Shown piece by piece: positions 1-13,500 of a stretch of DNA of 64,000 nt. The first letter of the stretch is position 1; each line of letters opens with the position of its first letter. The translations under genes were made by a program, and so were the position numbers. This stretch comes from Taenia hydatigena (taxonomy: Eukaryota > Platyhelminthes > Cestoda > Cyclophyllidea > Taeniidae), in the NCBI GenBank assembly GCA_036345935.2, contig JADWOT020000006.1, positions 13,118,519-13,182,518 on the forward strand, given 5' to 3'. A model generated the notes under the pieces. The model made no database searches. It was not told the origin of the DNA and saw nothing but the letters and a program-made list of their open reading frames with translations.

Positions 1-384
1 TTTGCAGTGGTAGTGCGTCCATTGGAATTAAATAAAATGTCAAATTGAAAGAAAACATAAAAATAAATTGAATACATTCAATTCATTAGCATATGAAGGA
101 AGGAAGTAAGGCATTTAAAATGTAGATAATGAGAACATCCAGCACGGTGTTTGGATCGAGTGCGCGGTTAGACGGAGGTTTCAGACTTAGATTTATTACC
201 GTAAAAAGATGCGGGCATCTCCACCAATCCGAGGCATCCACTTTGTGGTTGAGCCCACCTATGACTGTTGGGCTTAACGGATCGGCGACGTGAACACATG
301 CGCAGTGTTTCTTATTAGTGCGAGCAAGACACTCGGGCTCCTTGGTAGTGCCATTTTTTGGTTTTTTGGTTGAGAAGAATAAAA

Positions 385-3300
385 ATGCATTGGGATAACT
401 TATCCAAACGCCATTCGGACAATGCCAGACTGCGTAAGTATAGCGAAATCCTCCCAAGGTCAATGTCGCACTCTTTTAACCGGGGGCATCGAGAATCCAC
501 CGCATTCGAAGTGAATCGAAATGATGGCTCTAACCCTCCTTCTCACTCATCCATCCGACCTGATTCAAACCTTCCCGAGGAGAGCTCTAGTGCCACTCAG
601 AGTCGCCAACGCCTGAGCCAGGAACGCCTTCCAATATCTGCTACAAGGCCTTGGCGGAAGCTGAGGAATGCACTCCTAATCACATCAAATGCATTATCTC
701 CAGGACGGAAAGAGAGAGACACTTACGAAAGTAACGATGCTTTCTTAGACTACTTTTCTACTCAAAAACGTTCCTCCCTAACTCCTTATTATCAGCAGCA
801 AAACAGTAATCCACACTCCGACCAATCCAATCAGAAAATTCAAAACAAAGACGGTTTTTATTTTGAAGGATTCAATAAATTATCTGAACAGAAATCAGTG
901 ATAGAAAATGAAAAAGCAACTCGAGGCGGAGACCCATTTCCCTCATTCACCCCACTAACTCAGAGCACATTCACCTTCCCCAATCGCGACAAGGAATTAG
1001 AAGTTCAAGTGGCGCATGTGATGAGCAATAGGCCGCAACATATCCTGGAGACCAGTACCAAACAGCAGTCCAGTGCCTCCACCCAAAATGTCCCAATTCA
1101 ACTAGAGGAGTGGGGTGGGCTTGAGGAGAATGTTCTACCCGACCCACGATTGTCAGCGCCCAATTTCAAGGCACGGTGTCTCTATCATCTGCGAAATTTC
1201 AATTTTTGCCTGCCTAAACGTGCGCAGTTCCCTAGATCATGCGACAGCTGTTACGCAAATCCTTCGGAAAATGGCAAATCATTCGAGCACTTTAGAAGCA
1301 CTCACTTTATCTGCAACCCACAAGGCCGCTTCATGTTCATTTGGCTGGGAATAGTAGCCATTGCAACGGTGTACAATTTCTGGACCGCAATAATGCGTCA
1401 GGCCTTTCATGAGATCCAGAAGGACAAGGCAGCACTGTGGATAGGACTAGATGGTGTGGCTGATCTCATTTATTTGGCCGACATCATGGTCCAATTCCGA
1501 ACCAGCTATTTAGAAAAGGGTCTGGTAGTCAGAGATGCTAGAAAAATAGCGACACGCTATCTCTGGTCACGGAAGTTTGCTTTTGACAGTCTTGCCCTCT
1601 TGCCCTTTGATCTCTTCCAGTCAGTTACGGGTATACAGCCGCTTTTGAGATTCCCTCGATTTCTAAAGTGTTTTCGTGCATGGCATTGGAAAATCATGAT
1701 TGAAAATCGTACCACTTTTCCCAACACTTGGCGTGTGTTGACATTGACTCATATTTTATTCCTCAGCTGCCATTGGTTTGCATCTATTTACTACATTTTG
1801 TCGGAGAGTACACATTTCCAGGATTCTTGGGGCTACCCAGCTCCAACAACGCCAGAGTTACAGTCGCTGCTGCGAAAGTACCTTCAATCATTCTACTGGG
1901 CCACTTTAACTCTAACCACTATCGGTGACATCACTGCACCAGAGGCGACCTTTCAGTGAGTCCTTTTTGTCTATAAAACCTAATTCTCTGGACCCACACC
2001 AGACAAATGCAACTACTTCATATTTGAAGGCTTGGAAGTGTGAACAAATGAAATTCGACCAAACGATTAGACATTTTAGTTCATATCTTTAAGTCGTTGA
2101 ATGTGTTTGACCAAACGATTGCATTTTTGACGACCTCGGTAGAAATGAGTGGTGGCAATTTGCTAAAGTTAAGTAATGGCACCTTGTTTCCAACTTGACA
2201 TGAACGCGATTCAACGTTGTTTCACAAGTGTCAAATGCACAGACAAACTCTTTGTACATAGCTTAACTAGCAACGGTCTAGAACGATCTGCCGAATGCCC
2301 TATAAGTCGCATTTTAACGTGTGGTTCGGAATAAGCAATCGAAAGAACTAGAAATTACCCGTCCCTTAAAGCACACAAATCCAACAGAGCATCACCAATG
2401 CCACAAAGCATCCGAAGTTAGGTAATTTTTATTCACTTTTTAGAAAAATGTGATCAGCGGACTTCTGCCTCACTTGAAATAGCTTCAACAAGGCTTAGTT
2501 CCCATACTTTGGCCATTTTAACCCACTACTTAACCAGCTGGATTCTGTTAAGCCACTTTTACGTCACTGTCAGTGCTCTCATGTTTTCTCCCTCATACGT
2601 CTAGGACGTGTGATGACCATAATACGATAGCCATCCATTTTCCACGAGTTTTATACAACCAGCTAAGTCTCGTTTTCTTCTTTGTTGCTCCATCTGGAGC
2701 ACATTCTAAGCAAATGACTTTGGCTAAGCAGCTCATTCGGATGCCCCTTCCAACAAGAAGGACGGGCGCAAAACTTATGCCTTTGGAGCTATGCACACAA
2801 ATTATATCGGTCGAGAGCAGTTTGTGTAACTGAGAGTCGGGACAAGTTTTCCGATTAACCGAAATAGGCATTATGATGGTGGTAGTGTCCGCCTTCACAT
2901 AAAAGGGAATCACCACCTGTTCGCTGAAGCCCCTTCGAAGTGGAGTGATTGGTCAACTCGAAGCTACCAGCATAGACTACCCTTAGCTTGCACAAACGGC
3001 TCCATCCACTGCGTGATCGCATGACACGCCTTTGTGACTAATTCCAGGACTGCAAACTAATGAGCAGAGGTGATGCATCCGCTTTTACACACCGTCAATC
3101 TTGCAACCAAACCGTCAACGTGGACCTTGCATTGTGGACTAGTTTAATTGCGACCAAGTGAGGATGCTAATTAGAAGTGAGAAAACATGTACGTAATGCG
3201 TTTTTGCATTGCCAACGCTCAGTTCAGAGGTTAATTTACGAGCTCTAGCTGCAGTGAAAACATGAATGGCCAGGACTCGAGAATTCGCAAGTACCATTTC

Positions 3301-4538
3301 GAAGTTCAACTACCACTACCCCCACATAATACCTAAAAATAAACCACAAATTAGCAATAAGGGCCATTGTTAGCTAGAATATTGCATGGTTAGTGGAAGT
3401 GCATGTTGACTGGTGTGATTAAATAGTTAACTATAAGGTGAAATTTCTAGTCGAATTATTGTGGAATATGGTCATTAGTCACATAACTGGAAATTTGTCC
3501 GCGAAAGAGAAATGCGCTCAGATAAGATTTAACCTATCCTCGAGGAAAACTTTGAACAATTAGTATCTTGAGAGGAAGTTTTCCACTTATCTCTATTTAC
3601 AACTCCAATTAAGCACTAATATCTTATCCTTCCTCCCCAAGAACAGGTTAGAAAAGTGGAACTCGAGACCCAAACAAGAAATTTGAATATAGGCGTACAA
3701 ATTGACTGCTTTAACAAGCTCATCTGCAATCGTTTCACTCATACCTCTAAAGTAACTCCACAATCCCGCTACACGACCCGAAGCTTTTTTATTCTACTGC
3801 GCCTTTACGACATTTTTTCAACAAAATGCCGCAAACAGTCAGGTGGAGATGGCGATCATCGTCTTTAAGAGCTTCATACACAATGAAACTGCATTCGAAG
3901 TGGTCCATTGGTGATGCGCCTACCCATCACTGTGCTTACACAAATGGGCTAATGTTGTATCGCTGACTAGTCTTGATTGTACCATGGATGTGCTGGTGTG
4001 TAATCATTTTGGTGCAAAGGAACCTCAGCTAGTTCTACTAGGTTATTGTCACACGACCCCATCGAAGCCTTTGGAAGTAGGTGTCAACCGAAGGACCAAT
4101 CCATCTTTGCGATTGTAATCTACACATGGTAGGAATTTTGGTAAATTGAGAGGCTTAGCTCCATCGAACAGCTTTACAGTGTGGGCCAACTAAAGCCCGG
4201 TGGAATAAATGTCCAGGCGAACAGGAATCCCTAAACAATCAGCTATAATTTTTCGCTTCTAATACCTTAAACATTCATCGCAATCTGAAAAACTATTTGG
4301 GCATTAAGCCTAGGTGATTGTAATTCTCATTTTATTTTTGCTAACGTATCCTCTATCATACTGTCAAATGGCAGCACTGCTTTTGCCTACACATGATAGG
4401 GCTCATGTTTTGATGGTTAGTGGTGAGTCCAGAGCTCCTGACTTTAAATTGTTTTGCATTTTTAATAACGACTCATCCATACGTTTACTGATAGGCAGCA
4501 GCATTTCAACTGCACCTTCCTGCAGATGTACGGCTTAT

Positions 4539-4589
<51 letters not shown>

Positions 4590-7500
4590 AATAAGAATTT
4601 CACCACGCCCCGTCTCATCAGACCAAGCCTTTGTACCAAAAAACGCGGAGAGAAGAGGCAGAAAAGTGTTGATGTGTTGAAAAACTGGAGCTGTAAAGAT
4701 GTCAAATCCAAATGAAGGCAGGATACACCTGCTATAGGAACCACAGCGACTAGTTATGATTCAAAAATATATTTTGAGCCAGCAACATTACGAGTCAAAT
4801 AACGGGTGTCTGGGAATTAGGATTTGACTGGGAGGCGAATGCTGCTGAGTTGATGTGTCTTGACGTTCCAGTGCCAAGAATGCATCAGAGTTCGTAAGTA
4901 ATTACACAGATTGTTGTACCATTCTTAAGGGAGCATTCGCATGCACGCACTGACGCAGTTCGCCCTCGTACTTTAAACTGACGCCAAATTTTACTTAAAG
5001 TTATTTTTAATGCTCGAATAATATTAACCAAGTGTGCTGCCGACCTTGCACTTAAATATGGCCTTTGCTGACAGAGGACATTATACTCACTTAAAAAAGT
5101 TGGTTTGCAGTAGAAATAGTTCAAGTATTTATGCGCGGATTCAAGTAAAGTCGTGCGTGCAGGTTGAGGAGAACGAACGATCCAGTTAGGCAAATAATCA
5201 AAGATTGAGACACACTTTTCGCGCAAGGCTTCTTGAGTAGCTAATGCGGTAGAAGAAGAACCTACAATCTAGTAACGACAGTTTAAGCCTAGTATCACTA
5301 TGATTGTGTCCTAATGAGTTCTTTTCAATGTCTTTTGAGAGCTGTTTGGTAAGGTCAGATTATGTCTGATCCACGAAATGTGAGAAAAGTTGGACGAGTT
5401 AAGGACACGAATCGCACTTAATTGCCACATATGTGATTAATTCTTGAATGATGACAACTGAAGCAAATTAGAGGATAAAACTAAACAACTCAAAGGCGTC
5501 TTAGCTGAAGCTCTATTGCAAAGCCAATGATGCAAGGAGTTTTAAAAATGCCAAATATTTAGAAAACTGTCCATGCAATTTGTATGACTACGCTGACTCT
5601 TTTCTGATTTCAAGATTTCCTCGAGAGACCCTTAGTCATTTGAAATTATGAATTAGGAAGTCAAGACTTCTAAATGAACAGATAAATGATTTATTACTAA
5701 GAGGTGTTTAGATTGGTAATATCTTTAGTAGTCGTTCCCTCACACGATTGGGTGGTTTTTCATGTTGCTGCATAGGCGACACCATTAACGTTAAGCTTAG
5801 TTGGGACTCCCAACGATTCCGTCTTTTGCACCCAAATAAACTTGCTACCAGCGTTGGCGTCAATGGTACCCTCTCGATTGGCCTTAAAAAACCCCTCTAG
5901 ACATTAATCCACCCAAGGGTTTTATCTTCTCCCATATTTTGATACTGAGTAAAACTGTGAATTTCAAATTAGCCCTGAAGTATAACATTGAGTTCATTTG
6001 TTCAATTAATCATGATTTTAGGTCCGGTAGGCACAAGCAACTTACGTCTAAAAAGTGGTAAAATAAGTGTCAAGTTTGGCATGCGTGTCTGCATGAGATG
6101 ATGCGATCCCTATTGATGTGGAATTTCTTTTGGAATATTTATTGCATGGTGAGCCTCTGCCAAACTGCGAATATATTCTGTATTAACCTTCTTTTCAATT
6201 TATGCCTGAGTTCAGAGTTTGTGGTGGTATTAAGTAGTTACGGATAAGTTAACCAAATTCATTGTTTATCTAGCCAGATGAACAACAAATCATCATAGCG
6301 GGCAAACCTCAACTCAAAATACTTTTTCTCTCCTAAAATAACGCGCTGCGAAATTGACGCAGAGGCAAAAGAGAAAAAGGTAACCTCCAGTTATTGGTGA
6401 GAGGAGCTGCCAACTCTTGGAAAAGTTCCGTAATGACAAGTAAATACACAATCTGCATTGAAGTGGAAACAAAGGATCGGAGGTTCGGATACTTGAATGC
6501 GCACAAAAATGGAGTCTTCGATAATCACCAATTTTAATTAACGAGAGGATGGCAATGCTCTTAAGTGTTTTTTTCACAGATTGAGTAAAATTAGCGTCGT
6601 CATTTATTCTGACCAGGAAAGTAGGGATTGCATGAACGATAGATGATAATGTTGGCGGTCATTTTCTGGTATTTTTAATCCAAGTGGTTATCGTTCCATC
6701 TCATTCAAGGAAACAAGTCAATTCAGCCTGACTATTTTTGAGTAGGCGGCGCGGTGGCAGTTGACTAACTTGGAGATTGGAAATCATTTCAGGAGAGCTT
6801 CCACAGGGACCCACATGGCGATGCAGCATTCATTTTAGTTGACGAAATCGAATTACGAATTTTTAGGTAAATAAAGATTGCAATAAGTGTATGGGAAGTG
6901 CCTGCAAATGCGCACAAGTGAAATTTGGGTAGAGCATGTACTGCGCCTAGGGCGAACAAATTTAGGTGAAGCCTGGTGATTAAAGTAACTAGCGGCTGAA
7001 GCGTAATTTGTTTACATTAGCATTTGCAGTAATTTGAGTTCCTGCGACATCTTCGTCCTTCAAGGGGTTGGCTTCCCAAGTATTTGAACACATGTTCAAA
7101 ATCGTTGTAAAGCGAACATGTTTGCATGGGAGCATAATTCGTCCCCTCGTCTTGGAAAAGACTCCCTTGTGTAGAAAGTGAAGTCGATGATAAGGCTGGA
7201 AGTAAAGTTAAAATTACTTGTATTCCGTTTTAGGTATGCATTTACGATAACCACCTATTTGATAGGCGTTTTCGTCTTCGCAACAATCGTGGGTAAGCTG
7301 AAACACCTCGTGTTATATCTTTAAAATTCCACTTAAGCGATTGTTCTCCCCATTTGATCTAATGCATTCTAAGTATCCGGAAATAAAAAAAACCACTTCC
7401 AACGATTGCACTTTGCTTTAGTATAAGTTTTTCTATCGCTGACACAAGTTTACCTTCTGTAATTAAGAGCTAGGTGCTACAAACCCTTTATCGGATCTAT

Positions 7501-10500
7501 TTTCACAACCTGCATGCTCAGAGTTAAGTGGAGTAGTTGGTTCAGATCCAATCAGTCAGAGCAGAAAACTGACGAATTACTCGTGTCATGTGATGGAGGT
7601 TCAAGTAAGAAGGTTTGACAACCCCAGTCAATTTGATCAAGGATGACGATGGGTAAGATCGGCCTACCCTCAGCTTTAATCCGCACGCCGATGTTACTGA
7701 ACCTTAATTCGAATGAAAGTTTCAATGATAAACATTAAGACAAACGTTAAATTTAAGAAATTGATAAAAGGCTTGAAAAAGACATCGATTGTAAAGCAGT
7801 AAATGAATGTTTGCTCAATATCTTTGCTTCAATTACTATAACTGGGTTCCTTTTTAGGCCAAGTTGGTAACATTATCAACAATAGAAATGCGGCCAGGCT
7901 ATCTTTTGAAAATTTGCTTGTAAGTTGACGAATATTTGTGCTAAATAATCGAATGTGACACGCTTTGTTGTAACACAGTAGTTTTGAAGTCCATGGACTG
8001 TCAAGATAAAAGTTGATGCAAGAATATGGATACCCTAATTGAATTTAGAAGGTGACGAAAACCGAGCGAATCAAACAAAAGGTCCAAGACTTTAGCCATA
8101 AAGTCATAGCATATTTTAGAGCAATGTACTTTTTATTAGAGATTAATTCTTATTCAGGATAATGCCAAAAGTTACATGAGCACCCACCACGTGCCGCAGA
8201 GGTTGAGAAATCGCGTTCTCCGGTGGTACGATTACGCCTGGGAAAGGTAAGCAATCCTTTGAAGTTACACTCCACACTAGCCATGCCCGCATGGATGGAA
8301 AAGTATTTCCCTTACCGGTGAGGAGTAGGCTGAGACAAAGGAGATGGTATGGATCCCAGTTGTGTTGCTCAGATTGCTTGCTAACAGCAGTTAATGGACA
8401 AAAAGCCGTATCACTTCAAGTGGGAAAGTTAACATCCCTTCAGTTTTGCATGATAGCTAACATTGAGAGGAACTCAGTCGTTAAATTCCATAGGGAAAGT
8501 GTTCTACCAAAAATCAAGGGTCCAAGGGGACTAGGATAGTTGGAAAGGTGTGGAGCGGACACATTAACTATTAGATTTGCAGTCGGTTAAGCCTACATTT
8601 ACCAGACATCTCGGCAGCTGTAAAAGGATTTGTATGAAACATAGCTAGGTCTGCTTAAAAAGCACAACATGTAATTTCTATAAATATCGCCAAAAAAGTA
8701 CATTTTTAATACAAGATTCCTTATGTCAAATGGATCAAACATCTCTGGTGACGCGAATTCGTATTTGCGTCTAGAAGATATGAGATTTGTGTTTTCGGTG
8801 AGTGCAGTGCTGCCAAAATTGCTTGGAGTCTTCCCTTGGAGCATGAAACACTTATCGACCAAATGCACAGTGAAAAACACTTCAAGAGACCTTACCTTTA
8901 ACTACTTAATGGCTTGGTGCGAATGAAGTACTATGAATGTTGGATGAAAGTAAAAATTAAACTCCGTTATTAATAGCATCGCAGATGTGTGTTTTTTCTG
9001 AACTCTGTTAGAGGAAGTAATTTCTTTTAGCTGTCAACCTCAGTCTTATAGGTCAATTCAACAGCAACTCATACCTGAGGTTAACGAGTGCTCTTAGTTG
9101 CTCAAATGGCAGTTCTGATGAGTGATACAATCAAAGGGTCATTGGAGGTCGCCTGCTCAATGGCAGCGGCAACCGGTGGACTCGTTTGCCGTTGTAAAAG
9201 GCTTATTAATCTAGTAATACTGTAATTTACTAAGTCCTCGTGAAAGCACATTCGATTTTCATGCAAGTCACGTGGCAAGTCAAACATAAAAAAAATCCCA
9301 TGCAAATGTCGCCAGGCGCCCTTTTATCACGGGACAGGCAGTACGTCCAGGGTGACAATCTCCTCAGCTAGTTCAGCTGTCAATATCAATGATTTTTATA
9401 GAACTATGCCTTGTTGTGCGCAGCACTATAACAGGGCTCTGTGGAGTTTTAAAAATGGAATATAGGCTATAGCTTTACAGGCTTACTTAGTCCCAGAACA
9501 TGCGAGAATTGCGCTCAACAACGAAACGGTTAGGGACTCGTTGTCGGAGCTTAGGGCATAAAACTCTTCTATTCTACCTGGTCATATTTTAACGTTAATA
9601 TTAAATGCAAAGTGACCCACCCGCCTTGTGCTCACAACCCAAAGACTGAAACCTCAGTAATTATCACGTAAAACTTTAACCTTTTAAAATAAATATGAAG
9701 TAGGCAAGAAGATAAAAACAAAGGTTTCGAGAAGAGTAGGCTTTAATAACTAGAATCACGATATTTTCTCGACCAATCTGTTGAAAGCATTGCATCCAAC
9801 ATGCCTGCCTAGTGCTAGCAACTCCAGAAACATTGTCAAGTTTGCAGCGTGTCTGAGTCAAATAAGATTGAAGAATTAAGGCTTAAAATAAACTTTGAAG
9901 GAACAGTGAAAGAATATTAACTATATTTGCTTGAATCTTAAGTGAAAGGAATGCCAGCGATCTTCAAGACGCCGTGATTAGTCAGTGTCACACACTCAGT
10001 GGCCAATTAATTGATGTGAGTATAATTAATGGATTGTGTTGGATAAGCTGAACAACTGGCTTACGATGGAGGAGTGGTAAACAGTGACATTTTGGCATTT
10101 GAGAGTAAATTTTAGACTATTTGGCATCTCATAAAAGGGCATGACAGGTCATTGCTGTATCTTCGCATTGGGCTCTTAGCAAGGTGGTGGAAAGGCGCTT
10201 AGCTCCTCAACCAGAAAGCCCTCCCCGCATACCTTCTGGGCAAACTTAAATGGGGGACTTATGCTCGCGTTGACTGTTATTTAAGTTGTAGTTCCGTGTT
10301 CTTCCTGACTCGATAATAACACGCATAATACCGTTGTTATATAATGTAGGATGAAAGTTTTAGAGCAGTTCAAACCCCATAGTTGTCATGCTCGTCACCA
10401 TGAAGCAAAATGCAGTCGCTCGACTTCCTTTCGACTTCTTAACAAAAGACGCACTGTGAATTAGAATGCGAAGTGGTTGGCCGATGGTTTAAGCCGCAAA

Positions 10501-13500
10501 TGCAAAGTTACCGTAGTTTATTCCTGCCCGCAGTCCTTGGGGGAGAGAACGTGAAGACTACAAAGTTATGAAATTGGAATCAATAGTGGCTTATCGGAAT
10601 TCCCGTCGCCCAAAAACTATTAAGTCGACTACACTAAGAACCTTGATAACCTTCCTTTCGAAACACAGCTGACCTGAGCGCATGTTCTGTACCTCTTTTA
10701 ATAAATAGTTATTATACGAATAAGGTAGTCCTGCTTGTAAAGTCATAATGCAAACTAGTTATTTCCATATCTAGCATTAAAGTATCACTAAAATGATAAA
10801 CTTCCGTTAAAACAAGCTCAGAAGAAGACACTTGGATTTCTGCAAATCCTTAGAGCATAAGGCGTCCTGGATGCATATTCTTGAATCCGGATTGGCCAAT
10901 TGGACCTCCGCAGGAAAAATTGCCTTCGTGTTATCAGATGCCCTGTTAACTGCAAAATACGATAACAGTCAGAATGGGCGCCACTTTTTTTTGGGCTTTA
11001 ATTGTTCGCCATGTGACGATTGCCAGCTTCTCTTCCATGCAAATGGGTTTCTTTGAATAGCGCCCTTCATTTCTTTCCGTGAGAATCGCAGCCGATACGG
11101 CATCACTTTTGCTTGCAAAAATATTTTTGTGCTTTAGACGTCGGTTGTTTGGAGAGAATGACCTGAATTGTTTGGGACACCTACCGGAGAAATTGAAGAC
11201 CGAGCTCGCCCTTCATGTTCATCTGGAAACTCTCAAAAAGGTAACTTTCATGCAATGACGCAGGCACATTTTCATTTGGCTCCTTCAACACACTGATCTG
11301 AATGGGCGCGAGTTTGAGAGTGTTTTTGACCTTAGTACATTCTATCTCTATTGAACGCTCATAGCTGAAGCGAAAATCTCGTGCTCACAAATAAGGGGAT
11401 TGCTTGCTTGTTGAAGGCGCGGTGATTTTGTTGTAAGCTTGACAGGTTATGTAACAATTATAAGTAAGTTAGGGTACGAGCGTCAGTGTGCCTACGACAA
11501 TTTTTAGAATCAAGTAATTAATGTACCCTTCCCATTGCATTCCACGGCCTAAGATAGAATTAGCTGGAAATAAATATCTAAACATCTAAATCGGCACAAT
11601 GCCTTCTCGCTCTTGACGAGACTATTTGCCCTAATATGTTTAAGAGGTACGTGTAGTTTTTGAGTCTAGTTCATACAAATTGGAGTCGCACCGGCGATTT
11701 TTTCGATTGCTTCTGTTCAAGAATGGCAAAACCTGCGGCGCACAGAGCGGAACCTAGCTTGTGTCATGGTACGATTTTTAGATCTGCACGGGAGTTTTAT
11801 GGCAATACTGCTTCAGTTTAGCTTAGTACTGATCTATACCTTCGTTCCACGAAGCTAAGTTCTAATTCACACAAAGACACGATTGCAAAGAGCTTGAAGC
11901 AAAGAAATCTTTGCTCTTCTATCCTATTTAAGGTGACGATATTTCACGAATGCAGACCGGAGTTCCTTCACGACCTAGTGCTCAAAATGAGACCCTACAT
12001 TTTTACTCCCGGTGACCTAATCTGTCGGAAGGGAGAGGTCGCAAGGGAAATGTTTATCATAGCAGACGGAGTACTGGAGGTTATAGGGTAAGTTATACAT
12101 CCTTCGCATTGGATGAGCGCAGCTCATGCGGAATTCTTGTGTTTTCTCTGCATGCGATCCCAATGTTAAAATCGGGGTATTTCAGCTAAGTTATTGGCTT
12201 TGACAGTTCGTTAGTGTAAAGAGTGATATACGCAAAACAAATTTCAGCTTATCCAAAAGCAGCTGCATTTGCATTTTTAATGGCTACCAGCATTACCATT
12301 TATAATTTTGGCTACCTCTGCATGTTCGGTAGTAGTTAATGGACAATATTTTTTCGTAAAATTAAAGGGAATGGCATCATAGTTCAATGGTTTTGTGAGT
12401 CACCCACTTTATTCAAGGTTTCTGTTGCACATGGTAATCTGATGGATTGAAATGCTACACAAAAAGATTTTTGGAGGCAACAGATTACTCCTGGAATATA
12501 GGGTGCTTGGTATTTTTCAGCATATTCGGTGCCTGACTATCCAGAATACTGATGCCGAGGTGGCACATGCAGGAAGGTGTTGCCCACGTTTTCCCTTTTC
12601 CTTCATGCATATGCAGGACAATTAGTAAAACGACCTGAGAATAAGAGCTAGTGGATCTTTTGTTCTCGATCACCTTTCGTCCAACCATGCGAATTGGAAA
12701 AGAAGAAGCTCCTTGTTCAAAGCTGAAGAAATTCCCTCCCGGTTCCAATTACAAAAAATTGATGTTGAACACAGTAGAAGCGTTTGGGTTTGGACGATAG
12801 CTGAGTTTTGTAACTCTCAAACTACAAAAACAAAAGTATTGTACCTAATTAACTGAATTTATGCCTTTAATCATAGTGTGCTATTTACGCTGACTCTTGC
12901 ATTTCTAAAGTGAATTGACGACAATGATCTTGGGATCAAAACTAGTTGCAAAGGTAATCTAATCTGACTTTTAAGAGTGTTTTGCTTAGTCGCATTGGCG
13001 AGTCTCCAGTTTTCAAAATACTAATGCTATTTTCGATGCTTATGTCGGGATGCTTATGATAAAACCAATTGCATGCTTTGGATTGTGACTTTAAGAGCTA
13101 GCCTTCTTTTTAAAGACGATGTAACTTACGTGATGTAGAAATAGAGGGGGTCTGCAATACCTCCCTTAACAAAGTTGAAGATGTCGTGTGTGATGGCTAT
13201 TTATGGCTTTGGAAAACCGGTGATTATTGGCATCTTCAAGCCATCCGTTGCCATTTTAGCGACTGGTCCACACACATTTTGATGGTCCCCGTCTAAAGTC
13301 CGATAGATCGTAGGTACCCAGGTAGTGCCAATGAAACTTGTCAGGTACTTTCGGTTCTGGCACTTCTACTTAGCTTATTGGACATTATTTTTTCATAAAC
13401 TAAGACCTATGACGTGCTTCCGTATGATGCATTCTAGCAGTCCCAATCTGCCGCCTGTTTAGAATTTAACGCAACTTTACCTTAAAAGGGCTTATCAGGC

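Noticed and set aside
1..384. Minus-strand frame 86-463
   Set aside because: It overlaps the CNG start region, shows no family features and has no splice signals; treated as chance in the upstream sequence.
4314..4744. Open frames on both strands across the TG repeat
   Set aside because: Their length comes from the dinucleotide run, which cannot contain stops; there is no family likeness or splice support.
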